This document shows positions 1 to 6,329 of a stretch of 8,361 bases of DNA, piece after piece. The notes below the pieces were generated by a model. It was given only the letters and a program-made list of their open reading frames with translations. It was not told the DNA's origin and ran no database searches. Numbering within the stretch: position 1 is the first letter of the stretch; each line of letters begins with the position of its first letter. A program made the translations under genes and the position numbers. The DNA comes from Candidatus Auribacterota bacterium (lineage in GTDB: Bacteria; Auribacterota; JAFGBW01): the NCBI GenBank assembly GCA_016932965.1, contig JAFGBW010000277.1:1-8361 (forward strand), written 5' to 3'.

Positions 1-516
1 AAGCTCCTTTTCTTTTTTTTGGAAGTATTCGCAATAATGACGGTTTACAAACGTGAGAGTGCCATTGGACAGAAAACGGCAGATCAGAACAGGCATGTCT
101 TCTACCAGTGTCTGGTATTGTTTTTTGCTGCTCAGTATTTTTTGTTCCTGAAAGATGTCTTTCGTGATGTCCCTCAATAGGGCTCCCAGATATAGGGGTT
201 TTCCTGTTTTCGGATCTTTGACGGTAAAGTGTTTGACTTGAACTGGAATCAGTTCGCCGGTCTTAAAATTTTTTAATTTTCCCGTTCCGAGCCATTGGCC
301 GTCGGTAAGTATTTTATCCCTGATCAAATCCATTCTCTCAGACAAACATGGTTTTGGACTCATGAAATCCATGACTGTCATGGAACCGATGTCGGTCTTT
401 TTATCCAATCCGCAAAGAACATAGCCGGCTTCATTCAAATAGATCATGCGGCCGGTCATATCAGCTATGGCCGCAAAATCCGGCAAGTGGTCTACAATGG
501 AGGCATATTCGATCAC
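1..516 (-). CDS. PAS-domain signalling protein, 3' part outside window
   Basis: This open frame runs from a GTG at 516-514 to the left edge without a stop, giving 172 residues of a longer protein. Residues about 2-118 form a PAS domain: it opens with a DHLPDFAAIADMTGRM segment and closes with the S-box-type end LGALLRDIT. A second PAS domain starts near residue 131 (QYQTLVEDMPVLICRF, then FVNRHYCEYF) and is cut. GTG is chosen because AAGGA (525-529) lies 8 bases upstream, the frame is closed by a TAA 48 bases before it, and no in-frame ATG exists before residue 20. No membrane segment is visible. It follows the Cys-rich PAS gene by 55 bases, so is probably the third gene of the operon. Tandem PAS domains of this kind usually precede a histidine kinase, GGDEF or sigma54-activator output; the output domain lies outside the window, so the class cannot be fixed. 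Confidence 0.82.
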   Translation of the reverse strand, partial: MIEYASIVDHLPDFAAIADMTGRMIYLNEAGYVLCGLDKKTDIGSMTVMDFMSPKPCLSERMDLIRDKILTDGQWLGTGKLKNFKTGELIPVQVKHFTVKDPKTGKPLYLGALLRDITKDIFQEQKILSSKKQYQTLVEDMPVLICRFLSNGTLTFVNRHYCEYFQKKEKEL

Positions 517-524
517 AGCATCAA

Positions 525-529
525 TCCTT
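525..529 (-). promoter_or_regulatory. Ribosome binding site deciding a GTG start
   Basis: AAGGA on the minus strand, 8 bases before the GTG at 516-514. It supports GTG as the start of the edge-truncated PAS protein; the ATG just upstream at 549-547 is in another frame and hits a stop after 13 codons. Confidence 0.55.
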
Positions 530-571
530 GCATATTGAAAAATGTATTGATCATCCTTTTTTTAAATCGGC

Positions 572-1069
572 TCAGACGTATTCAACCTTGATGAATACGA
601 CACCGCTGATTTTTTCAGTGGAGATGAGCATGTGGATATTTTGACTTTTTTTCAGACTGCCGTATTTTAAAACAGCCGGGATACGGTATTGCGGCTCAGA
701 AGTTTCATAGGTTTTCGTCACGGTTCTGCGTATCGTGCATCCGGAACAGTGAATGGTCCTGCCGCATCCTTCTGGCAGTCTGGCATAGGCGCATTCAAAT
801 ACATTGCCTCCCGGAAGATTCAGAATTTCAGACAGGGTTTTTCCAAGTGTTTTTAATGCAGCCTGGTTTGCCGTGATGACTCTTCCTTCAGGGTTGATGA
901 TACAGCTAGGTTCTTTGATATCTTCTATGAACTGCTTCTGGGGAACACCCAGTTGAAAAACGGTATTGGTGCGGCACACATCACAGATTCCATGTGAAAT
1001 TTTCTGATTTTGATCCGGAGACGGCTTTTCCTGCATGACGGTTTTGCACCAGGAGCAAACGATCTTCAT
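572..1069 (-). CDS. Small Cys-rich PAS-domain protein
   Basis: A 165-residue soluble protein. The N-terminus carries two CxxC pairs (C5/C8 and C29/C32), a zinc-ribbon-like arrangement. Residues about 44-120 are a PAS domain (FIEDIKEPSCIINPEGRVI, then ANQAALKTLGKT). Inside or directly after it is a second Cys cluster, C93-x8-C102-G-x4-C108-x2-C111, in the context ARLPEGCGRTIHCSGCTIR. Nine cysteines in 165 residues suggest a bound metal or Fe-S centre, or redox-active thiols; that is inference. There is no kinase, DNA-binding or enzymatic output domain, so it may be a sensory or partner subunit for the hybrid kinase encoded 37 bases upstream. An ATG six bases earlier (1075-1073) is in frame, but the AGGAAG at 1076-1081 directly abuts it; the ATG at 1069-1067 has normal spacing and is preferred. 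Confidence 0.85.
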   Translation of the reverse strand: MKIVCSWCKTVMQEKPSPDQNQKISHGICDVCRTNTVFQLGVPQKQFIEDIKEPSCIINPEGRVITANQAALKTLGKTLSEILNLPGGNVFECAYARLPEGCGRTIHCSGCTIRRTVTKTYETSEPQYRIPAVLKYGSLKKSQNIHMLISTEKISGVVFIKVEYV

Positions 1070-1075
1070 ATGCAT

Positions 1076-1081
1076 CTTCCT
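1076..1081 (-). promoter_or_regulatory. Ribosome binding site choosing the second ATG
   Basis: AGGAAG on the minus strand abuts the first ATG (1075-1073) but lies 6 bases before the second (1069-1067). This spacing favours a protein beginning MKIVCSWC. Confidence 0.55.
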
Positions 1082-1106
1082 ATATTTATTTGTCTGTTGT
1101 GAAGAA

Positions 1107-4100
1107 TCATTGATGAAATATCTGTTTTAAAACCTCGGAAATTTCTTCGATTTGAAATGGTTTTTTAAGCATAGCCAGAAAGCCGTAATCCTTGTAGTTG
1201 GCGAGGATGTCTGAATTGGAATAGCCGCTGGTGACAATGGCTTTGATGCCTGGATTTATCTCCAGAAGTTTCTTTACAGTTTTTTCTCCTCCCATCCCTC
1301 CTGCAATCGTCATGTCCAGGATCACTGCATCAAAGGATTGGCCTGATAGCCTGGCATCCTGGTATTTTTTCAGTGCTTCGTTCCCCTCCCGTGCTGTTTC
1401 GACCTGAAATCCAAGGGTTTGAAGAATGCGAGAGAAAATATCAAGCACCATGGGTTCATCATCCATCACTAAAATTCTCTCTCCGCTCCCCTGCACAGGC
1501 TCGTGTGCGGAAACAAGCCCCTCGAAGTTCAGCCTTTCTTCCTGAATGGCTGGAAGGAAAAAAGTGAAAGTAGTTCCTTTATTCAAGGCAGATTCAGCCA
1601 GGATATAACCAAAGTGTTTCTTGATGATGGAATAAGCAATGGCCAGTCCCAGTCCGCTTCCATCGGATTTTGTAGAATAATACGGGGTGAAAATCTTGGA
1701 AATATCTTTATGAGAAATGCCGCACCCGGTGTCTTTTAAAGATACGCGGACATATTTTCCCGGGGCAAGAGGAAGGGCGTTTTCCTCTTTCTTTAATTCC
1801 AGATTTTCCGCGCTGACCTCCAAATTTCCTCCTTCTTTCATAGCCTGAACGGCATTGATAACGATGTTCTGAATCACCTGATGAATCTGGCCCGTGTCCA
1901 TTTCGACTTTCCATAGATTTTTTTCTATTATTAAAACGGTTTTCACATTACTTCCCCGGCATGTAAAAGTGACCGATTCCTGTAATAACCGGTCAAGGGC
2001 AGCCCTTTTTTTGACAGGGCTACCGCCTTTGGAAAAGGTGAGAAGCTGCTGGGCAAGTTCTCTGGCACGAAGGATTCCTTTTTGGGCTTCAGTCAGGAAG
2101 TAAATGAATTTTTCATTTTCTCCGGATTGGATGGTATCATGCCTCGCCAGGTCGATGTTCCCCAACGTGATGCTCAAAAGATTATTGAAGTCATGGGCGA
2201 TTCCGCCTGCCAGAATTCCTAAGGATTCTATCTGTTTCATTCTGTATAGTTCATCCTCGGTCTTTTGTTTCAGCGTGATATCACGGAAAACCAGGACAGC
2301 GCCGATCACGTTGCTGTCTTTATCACGGATGGGAGCGGTACTGTCTGCGATCAGCCGCTGAGAGCCGTCTCTGGCAATCAGAAGCGTTTGTGGAGGGATC
2401 TCCATTATCATGCCTGTGGCAAGGGCTTTTTCAACCGGGCTTTCAATACCTTTTCCGGTGGTTTTATCTACCAGTTGAAATACCTCGAAAAATCGTTTCC
2501 CCAGCGCTTCGTCCTGCGTCCAGCCAGTGAGTTTTTCCGCCTCACGGTTCATGAGAATCACTAATCCATTGAGGTCGGTCGTGATCACGGCGTCGCCGAT
2601 GCTCCGAAGAGTGACATGAAGCCTTTCTTTTTCAGCTTCTTGTGAAAGTTCAGCGTGTTTGCGGTCTGTGATGTCCTGGTGATTGCCGATCAATAATACG
2701 GCTTGTCTGTGTTCATCCCGCTCAACGACAGTTCCGCGGGCATGAATCCAGCGGTATGCCCCATTTTTGGTTTTAAGCCGGAATTCATTTTCGTACTGGT
2801 CTGGTTTGGTTGACAGATATTCCTGCGCTGTTTTCAATGCCTGATCCAGATCATCCGGATGGAGCAGGTTTTTCCAGTTTTCATAAGTGGCAGGAAATTC
2901 ATCCGGTTCGTAACCAAGCATGGTGTAATAACGGGGACTGAAGCTGATAGAGTTTGTTGTTAAGTTCCATTTCCAGATCCCTTCCGTAGTCGCATCAAGC
3001 GTTCTTTTCAGCTCGGTCTCAGCTGTTTGTTTGTCCGTGATATCTGTTCCCACTGTCAGAAGCAGTGTTTGATTGTGGAGTTCCAAAAAATCCGCTGAAA
3101 AGGACAAGGACCTCAGTTCCTTATTTTTTGTTAACACATCTGCCTCAAAGTTTTTGACGCCGGTTTTTTTATTCAAGAGTTGTAAGACCTCTTCCCTTTT
3201 TTTGATGTTCTTAAAGATGCCTAGTTCCTGTGAAGTTTTCCCGATCACCTCTTCCCTGGAATAACCCAGCGTCGTTAAAAATGCATCGTTTACCTCAAGG
3301 AATCGTCCTTCATTGACCGTGCTGACAGCCATCAATGACGGATTGTTATAAAAAGCCTTGGAAAATTTATTTTCGCTTTCCCTGAGATTTTCTTCCGAAT
3401 GTTTTCTTTCGGTAATATCCCGGATCAGTCCGTCATAGGATGCCAGTTTTCCTTTTGAATTCAAATGAAGTACCGGCAGGTTGTTCACCCAGCGGAGATG
3501 TCCGTCTTTTCTGATGATGCGATGTTGGATAGGACCCGGGTCCTTTCCTGAAAGGATTTTTGCAGCATGCGCCTTGACAGCGCCCCTGTCCTCCGGAACC
3601 ACCATGTTGATCCATAAATAAGGATCTGAGTCAAACTGCTCTTTGGAATAACCTGTCACTGCAATACAGGTGCTGGAGTGCTCTGTATAGAGAGCCTTGC
3701 CTTTTTTGATATGAACACTATAAATATAATCTGTGACAGAAGCGACAATTTTGCGGTAGCGTTGTTCGCTTTCTATGAGGGCAGCTTCAGATGCTTTGCG
3801 TTGATTGATATCCTCCAGCATAATCATGAAATTCACAAAACGGTCTTGATTGTCGCGTAGAACCGAAAGGGTTAATGATCCCCAAAATACATCCCCCTTC
3901 TTTGTGATGTAGCGCTTTTCTGTTTGATACAAAGAGATTTCTCCCTGTTGCAACCTGGTTACTTGAGGAAGATCTTTTTTTAGATCCTCAGGATGGGTGA
4001 TATCCTTGAATGTCAGTTTGATCATCTCTTTTTCACTATAACCGAGCATGCGGCAGAAAGCTTTATTCGCTATTACAAAACGGCCATTTTTATCAGACCA

Positions 4101-4301
4101 TGCCCTGCCTAACGGTCCCTGTTCAAAAGCCATCTTAAAAAGTTCTTCTGTTGAAAGGTGGATTTTCCGGAAAAAAGACTGGTTGGAAATAGAAAAAAGG
4201 GAGGATCTTTTATCAGCAGCAGAACGGGAAGACAGCGCTTTATCCTGGGATCCGGTTTTATTTGTTTTGATTTTATTACGGATGTATTTTTGCCTGCCCA
4301 T
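1107..4301 (-). CDS. Soluble hybrid sensor histidine kinase, five PAS domains and receiver
   Basis: A 1064-residue cytoplasmic two-component sensor with no signal peptide or membrane segment. Five PAS/PAC units follow each other: about 50-168, 178-300, 308-424, 430-548 and 556-680. Each ends in a variant of the S-box tail (EDINQRK, RDITERK, TDITDKQ, QDITDRK, RDITLKQ). The HisKA region has GILAGGIAHDFNNLL with the probable phosphorylated His703. The ATPase shows the N box (N816 in QNIVINAVQAM), G1 box DTGCGI (D857), an FTPYYSTK segment and the G2 box GSGLGLAI. After a short linker comes a receiver domain (about 940-1062): acidic pocket MDDEP, phosphoacceptor D996 in VILDMTI, S1025 in TSGYS and K1047 in KKPF. 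All catalytic residues are present, so it should autophosphorylate and relay His to Asp. The partner regulator and stimulus are unknown. ATG 4301 has AAGG (4310-4313) 8 bases upstream. It is first in a probable three-gene PAS operon. Confidence 0.96.
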   Translation of the reverse strand: MGRQKYIRNKIKTNKTGSQDKALSSRSAADKRSSLFSISNQSFFRKIHLSTEELFKMAFEQGPLGRAWSDKNGRFVIANKAFCRMLGYSEKEMIKLTFKDITHPEDLKKDLPQVTRLQQGEISLYQTEKRYITKKGDVFWGSLTLSVLRDNQDRFVNFMIMLEDINQRKASEAALIESEQRYRKIVASVTDYIYSVHIKKGKALYTEHSSTCIAVTGYSKEQFDSDPYLWINMVVPEDRGAVKAHAAKILSGKDPGPIQHRIIRKDGHLRWVNNLPVLHLNSKGKLASYDGLIRDITERKHSEENLRESENKFSKAFYNNPSLMAVSTVNEGRFLEVNDAFLTTLGYSREEVIGKTSQELGIFKNIKKREEVLQLLNKKTGVKNFEADVLTKNKELRSLSFSADFLELHNQTLLLTVGTDITDKQTAETELKRTLDATTEGIWKWNLTTNSISFSPRYYTMLGYEPDEFPATYENWKNLLHPDDLDQALKTAQEYLSTKPDQYENEFRLKTKNGAYRWIHARGTVVERDEHRQAVLLIGNHQDITDRKHAELSQEAEKERLHVTLRSIGDAVITTDLNGLVILMNREAEKLTGWTQDEALGKRFFEVFQLVDKTTGKGIESPVEKALATGMIMEIPPQTLLIARDGSQRLIADSTAPIRDKDSNVIGAVLVFRDITLKQKTEDELYRMKQIESLGILAGGIAHDFNNLLSITLGNIDLARHDTIQSGENEKFIYFLTEAQKGILRARELAQQLLTFSKGGSPVKKRAALDRLLQESVTFTCRGSNVKTVLIIEKNLWKVEMDTGQIHQVIQNIVINAVQAMKEGGNLEVSAENLELKKEENALPLAPGKYVRVSLKDTGCGISHKDISKIFTPYYSTKSDGSGLGLAIAYSIIKKHFGYILAESALNKGTTFTFFLPAIQEERLNFEGLVSAHEPVQGSGERILVMDDEPMVLDIFSRILQTLGFQVETAREGNEALKKYQDARLSGQSFDAVILDMTIAGGMGGEKTVKKLLEINPGIKAIVTSGYSNSDILANYKDYGFLAMLKKPFQIEEISEVLKQIFHQ

Positions 4302-4324
4302 ACGGCCTACCTTATAAAGGCGGA

Positions 4325-4353
4325 ATTATACAAAAAAATGATATTCAAATCAA
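4325..4353 (-). promoter_or_regulatory. Candidate sigma70-type promoter of the PAS operon
   Basis: On the minus strand, TTGATT (4348-4353) and a perfect TATAAT (4325-4330) are separated by 17 bases. Transcription would begin near 4318, leaving a leader of about 17 bases that just contains the AAGG ribosome binding site. The -35 box matches four of six consensus bases. Position and spacing are good, but this is a consensus match only. Confidence 0.5.
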
Positions 4354-4480
4354 ATAAATAGCTGAACTGAAGTCAACGATTTATTAATCAATCCGGAAAA
4401 TCCTCGGCACAGCCTTTGGATGGGTAAAGTTTGACAATTCCGGAAATTTTAAAAGAAATAAATAAGAATTTATATCATGA

Positions 4481-4562
4481 ATGTCCGGCTCAAAAAATGA
4501 GGAAATAAGATGAAATACAATAAAATAAAGGGTTTTATTGAAAATTTAAAGAAGCCGGACAT
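4481..4562. repeat. 10-bp perfect inverted repeat spanning a small-ORF start
   Basis: ATGTCCGGCT (4481-4490) and its exact complement AGCCGGACAT (4553-4562) are 62 bases apart. The loop contains the GAGG ribosome binding site and ATG of the ORF at 4510, plus an inner 7-bp stem (AATAAAA 4519-4525 with TTTTATT 4533-4539). If transcribed, the outer stem could fold over the translation start. A related CCGGACA recurs at 4807-4813. Confidence 0.5.
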
Positions 4563-4632
4563 AGAAATGCTGCGGGCAACGCCCTTGTCCTTTGGACTCC
4601 CGTTGGTCGTGATCTCCGCTGCGCTCAGATAG
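4510..4632 (+). CDS. Possible 40-residue small protein
   Basis: ATG at 4510 to TAG at 4630-4632, with GAGG about 8 bases upstream at good spacing. The predicted peptide begins MKYNKIKGFIENLKKPDIEM and ends in a hydrophobic stretch, LPLVVISAALR. The 3' half overlaps small hairpin repeats (4574-4597), and the last codons adjoin the palindromic element at 4633. The tail may therefore be repeat sequence read by chance, or the ORF may be the 5' stub of a lost gene. I do not recognise the peptide. The ribosome binding site is the main argument for it. Confidence 0.25.
   Translation: MKYNKIKGFIENLKKPDIEMLRATPLSFGLPLVVISAALR
4574..4597. repeat. Two adjacent small hairpins with 3-base loops
   Basis: GGGC-AAC-GCCC (4574-4584) is followed by GTCC-TTT-GGAC (4587-4597). 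Both have 4-bp perfect stems and 3-base loops. They share this build with the two longer triloop hairpins inside the neighbouring palindromic element, which suggests related repeat units. Confidence 0.4.
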
Positions 4633-4746
4633 AGAATTCAGGATTCAGAATTCAGAAGTGACGCCTTAGGCGTTTCGCATTGGAATATAAAATCATTAGG
4701 CTGCCTTGCAGCCCTTCTGTATACTGAATTTTCAATTCTGAATTCT
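4633..4746. repeat. Imperfect palindromic element with GAATTC-like arms
   Basis: The outer arms AGAATTCA (4633-4640) and TGAATTCT (4739-4746) are exact inverted copies. Inside them the arms continue as partly matching runs of GATTCAGAATTCAGAAG on the left and CTTCTG..CTGAATTTTCAATTC on the right. The centre carries two perfect hairpins: ACGCC-TTA-GGCGT (4661-4673) and GGCTGC-CTT-GCAGCC (4699-4713). Total length is about 114 bases with no coding potential, as expected for a dispersed palindromic repeat or a small non-autonomous element. No clear target-site duplication was found at its edges. Confidence 0.6.
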
Positions 4747-4830
4747 TTAAACATCGCATAAAGTAAAAACCTGAAAATAGCATAAAACAATAATTGAAAA
4801 ATAAACCGGACAGTAGTGAATTTATATATT

Positions 4831-4962
4831 ATGACAAACCGCGATGAAGCTGTTCACATTTTACAGCTACCGGCTTTGACGGTGTTAGATTTACTTAGAC
4901 GTAATGAACTGCGGCAGTTCGTGTTGATGCTGATGGATGCGCCAGATGCGATGCCGGATTGA
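4831..4962 (+). CDS. Possible 43-residue ORF, perhaps a gene fragment
   Basis: ATG at 4831 to TGA at 4960-4962. The peptide starts MTNRDEAVHILQLPALTVL and continues DLLRRNELRQFV. This loosely resembles the helix-turn-helix pattern of excisionase/MerR-like proteins (xxEAAxxLxVxxxTVxxLLRRGEL). No ribosome binding site is visible upstream, the peptide is shorter than such proteins, and the resemblance is by eye. It could be a decayed 5' fragment or chance. It ends 69 bases before the epimerase start. Confidence 0.22.
   Translation: MTNRDEAVHILQLPALTVLDLLRRNELRQFVLMLMDAPDAMPD
4906..4920. promoter_or_regulatory. 15-base palindrome, operator-like
   Basis: GAACTGC-G-GCAGTTC has 7-bp perfect arms around one central base, 112 bases before the epimerase ATG. 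The symmetry suits a dimeric DNA-binding protein. However, it lies inside the short ORF at 4831, where it encodes NELRQF, so it may be chance. No second copy was seen. Confidence 0.25.
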
Positions 4963-5031
4963 GAAATAAATTGCTAAGATGATCCAGATGGATTAAAAAA
5001 TGCCTAATCATATTAAGATCACGGAGAAAAC

Positions 5032-6000
5032 ATGAAAATACTGGTAACAGGTTCTGCAGGGTTCATCGGATGGAAGACCGCTGCCATGCTTTTAAAACAG
5101 GGCGCGGAGGTGACCGGAATAGACAATTTAAATGAATACTATGATCCCAGGCTCAAGGATTACCGGCTCAGTGAATTGAAAAAACAACCCGGGTTTTGTT
5201 TTTACAAGGCGGATATAGAAAACATTCATGAATTGCAGCCGATATTCGATCAGCATGATTTTGATGCCGTGCTGAATCTGGCTGCCAGGGCAGGCGTCCG
5301 GTACAGCATGGAGAATCCCCATATTTATATAGCCACTAATATCATTGGCACATTGAATCTGCTGGAAATGATGAAACAGCACTCGATTTCCAAGTTAGTG
5401 CTTGCATCCACTTCTTCTTTATACGCCGGCCAGGCCATGCCGTTTACCGAGGATATGCCGGTCAATACGCCTGTTTCACCTTACGCGGCATCGAAAAAAG
5501 GCGCGGAAGCCATTGCCTACTCGTATCATTATTTGTACGGAATGGATGTTTCCATTCTGCGTTATTTTACCGTTTACGGCCCGGCCGGAAGGCCTGACAT
5601 GAGTATTTTCCGCTTCATAAAATGGATAGACGAGGGAATGCCTTTGAAATTATACGGCGACGGGAATCAATCAAGAGATTTCACTTATGTGGATGACATT
5701 GCACTAGGCACCATCAAAGCGATCAAGAAAGTGGGTTATGAGATCGTGAACCTGGGCGGTGGAAGAAATCCCCTGAGTTTGAATGAAGTCATCCGAAAAA
5801 TTGAAACAGCGCTGGGAAAAAAGGCAGTGATTGAAAACAGCCCTTTTCCCAAGGCGGATCTTTTTGAGACCCAGGCGGATATTTCAAAAGCCATGCGTTT
5901 GTTTGAATGGCACCCCCGGGTGGACATCGAGGAAGGTTTGAATAACACCGTCGGGTGGTATAAAGAAAACAAATCGTGGCTGAGAGGGATTAAGATTTGA
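5032..6000 (+). CDS. UDP-glucuronate 4-epimerase-like NAD-dependent sugar epimerase
   Basis: A 322-residue cytoplasmic extended short-chain dehydrogenase that should interconvert UDP-glucuronate and UDP-galacturonate, or a close nucleotide sugar, through a 4-keto intermediate using tightly bound NAD. The N-terminus has the Rossmann glycine motif TGSAGFIG (G7, G10, G13), with D31 after the second strand for the NAD ribose. The serine-rich strand ASTSSLYAG (125-133) and the Y151-x3-K155 pair in SPYAASKKG supply the catalytic residues. RYFTVYGPAGRPDMS (178-191) is typical of UDP-glucuronate epimerases, and RDFTYVDDIA (215-224) is a family hallmark. Length is slightly under the usual 330-350. GGAG (5023-5026) lies 5 bases before ATG. 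Family assignment is firm; the exact substrate is inferred, and UDP-glucose/galactose or another uronate is possible. It would supply a sugar for lipopolysaccharide or exopolysaccharide. A tRNA gene follows after 14 bases. Confidence 0.9.
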   Translation: MKILVTGSAGFIGWKTAAMLLKQGAEVTGIDNLNEYYDPRLKDYRLSELKKQPGFCFYKADIENIHELQPIFDQHDFDAVLNLAARAGVRYSMENPHIYIATNIIGTLNLLEMMKQHSISKLVLASTSSLYAGQAMPFTEDMPVNTPVSPYAASKKGAEAIAYSYHYLYGMDVSILRYFTVYGPAGRPDMSIFRFIKWIDEGMPLKLYGDGNQSRDFTYVDDIALGTIKAIKKVGYEIVNLGGGRNPLSLNEVIRKIETALGKKAVIENSPFPKADLFETQADISKAMRLFEWHPRVDIEEGLNNTVGWYKENKSWLRGIKI

Positions 6001-6014
6001 CTGATGGATAAAAA

Positions 6015-6087
6015 GGGCCGGTAGTTCAGTTGGGAGAACATCTCGTTCGCAACGAGGAGGTCGGCGGTTCGATCCCGCTCCGGTCCA
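6015..6087 (+). tRNA. tRNA-Ala (anticodon CGC)
   Basis: A complete 73-base cloverleaf. The acceptor stem GGGCCGG/CCGGTCC carries the G3-U70 wobble pair that marks alanine tRNAs. The D arm is GTTC..GAAC. The anticodon stem TCTCG/CGAGG holds loop TTCGCAA with anticodon CGC (reads GCG). The variable loop is AGGTC, and the T arm is GGCGG-TTCGATC-CCGCT. The discriminator base is A. CCA is not encoded (TTC follows), so it must be added enzymatically. It lies 14 bases after the epimerase stop and may be read through from it. Confidence 0.96.
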
Positions 6088-6129
6088 TTCATTATTGAAA
6101 ACGGATACGTATTACCAATCCATGGCATG

Positions 6130-6275
6130 AAATTAAGAATTGAGAATTAAGAATTGAAAATTAGAATATAAATATTTGATTAAAAGTGTAAGCCCTTAAG
6201 TATTTTATTCACTTTTTTGATTAATGAATTCAATTCTTTTTAATTCTTAATTCTACATTCTCAATTCTTAATTCA
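6130..6275. repeat. Long AT-rich imperfect inverted repeat after the tRNA
   Basis: AATTAAGAATTGAGAAT (6131-6147) has an exact 17-base inverted copy at 6257-6273. The arms continue inward as less perfect AAGAATT-type repeats, and AAAAGTG (6182-6188) pairs with CACTTTT (6210-6216) near the centre. The whole 145-base stretch is non-coding and very AT-rich. In build it resembles the element at 4633-4746: short AATT-centred units arranged as a palindrome. It could act as a bidirectional transcription terminator or be a small dispersed repeat. The rest of 6088-6329 holds nothing else recognisable. Confidence 0.65.
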
Positions 6276-6314
6276 ATTTAACTCATCCGCCCAGAGTGGA
6301 ATAGATCCGGATTT

Positions 6315-6320
6315 AAAGGG
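6315..6320 (+). promoter_or_regulatory. Ribosome binding site deciding the radical SAM start
   Basis: AAAGGG lies 9 bases before the ATG at 6330 but only 3 bases before the in-frame TTG at 6324. This favours ATG 6330. Confidence 0.5.
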
Positions 6321-6329
6321 ATATTGATT

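Larger units (their letters stand above)
4302..5031. other. Long intergenic region rich in hairpins and small ORFs
   Basis: These 730 bases separate the divergent minus-strand PAS operon from the plus-strand epimerase. They contain the operon promoter, an inverted repeat around a short ORF, four small hairpins with 3-base loops, a GAATTC-type palindromic element, and a 43-codon ORF; these are listed separately. A possible weak promoter for the epimerase is TTGCTA (4971-4976), 17 bases, TAAAAA (4994-4999), four of six matches in each box. No known riboswitch or tRNA was recognised. The mosaic look suggests insertion and decay rather than a single large lost gene. Confidence 0.6.

Noticed and set aside
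295-591. A 98-codon plus-strand ORF.
   Set aside because: It lies antisense to the PAS gene of the left edge, which has clear domain content and a ribosome binding site.
4431-4460. A perfect TTGACA -35 box upstream of the 40-codon ORF.
   Set aside because: No acceptable -10 box follows at 16-18 bases, so no promoter is called.
5736-6128. A 130-codon minus-strand ORF whose product contains ERDRTADLLVANEMFSQLNY.
   Set aside because: It is antisense to the epimerase 3' end and the tRNA-Ala gene. The recognisable peptide is the reverse reading of the tRNA, a frequent false annotation.
6130-6275. AAGAATT-type repeats as a possible CRISPR array.
   Set aside because: The units are short, irregular and inverted around a centre, with no constant repeat length and no unique spacers.
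6324-6329. TTG start two codons before the radical SAM ATG.
   Set aside because: The ribosome binding site AAAGGG is only 3 bases before TTG but 9 before the ATG at 6330.
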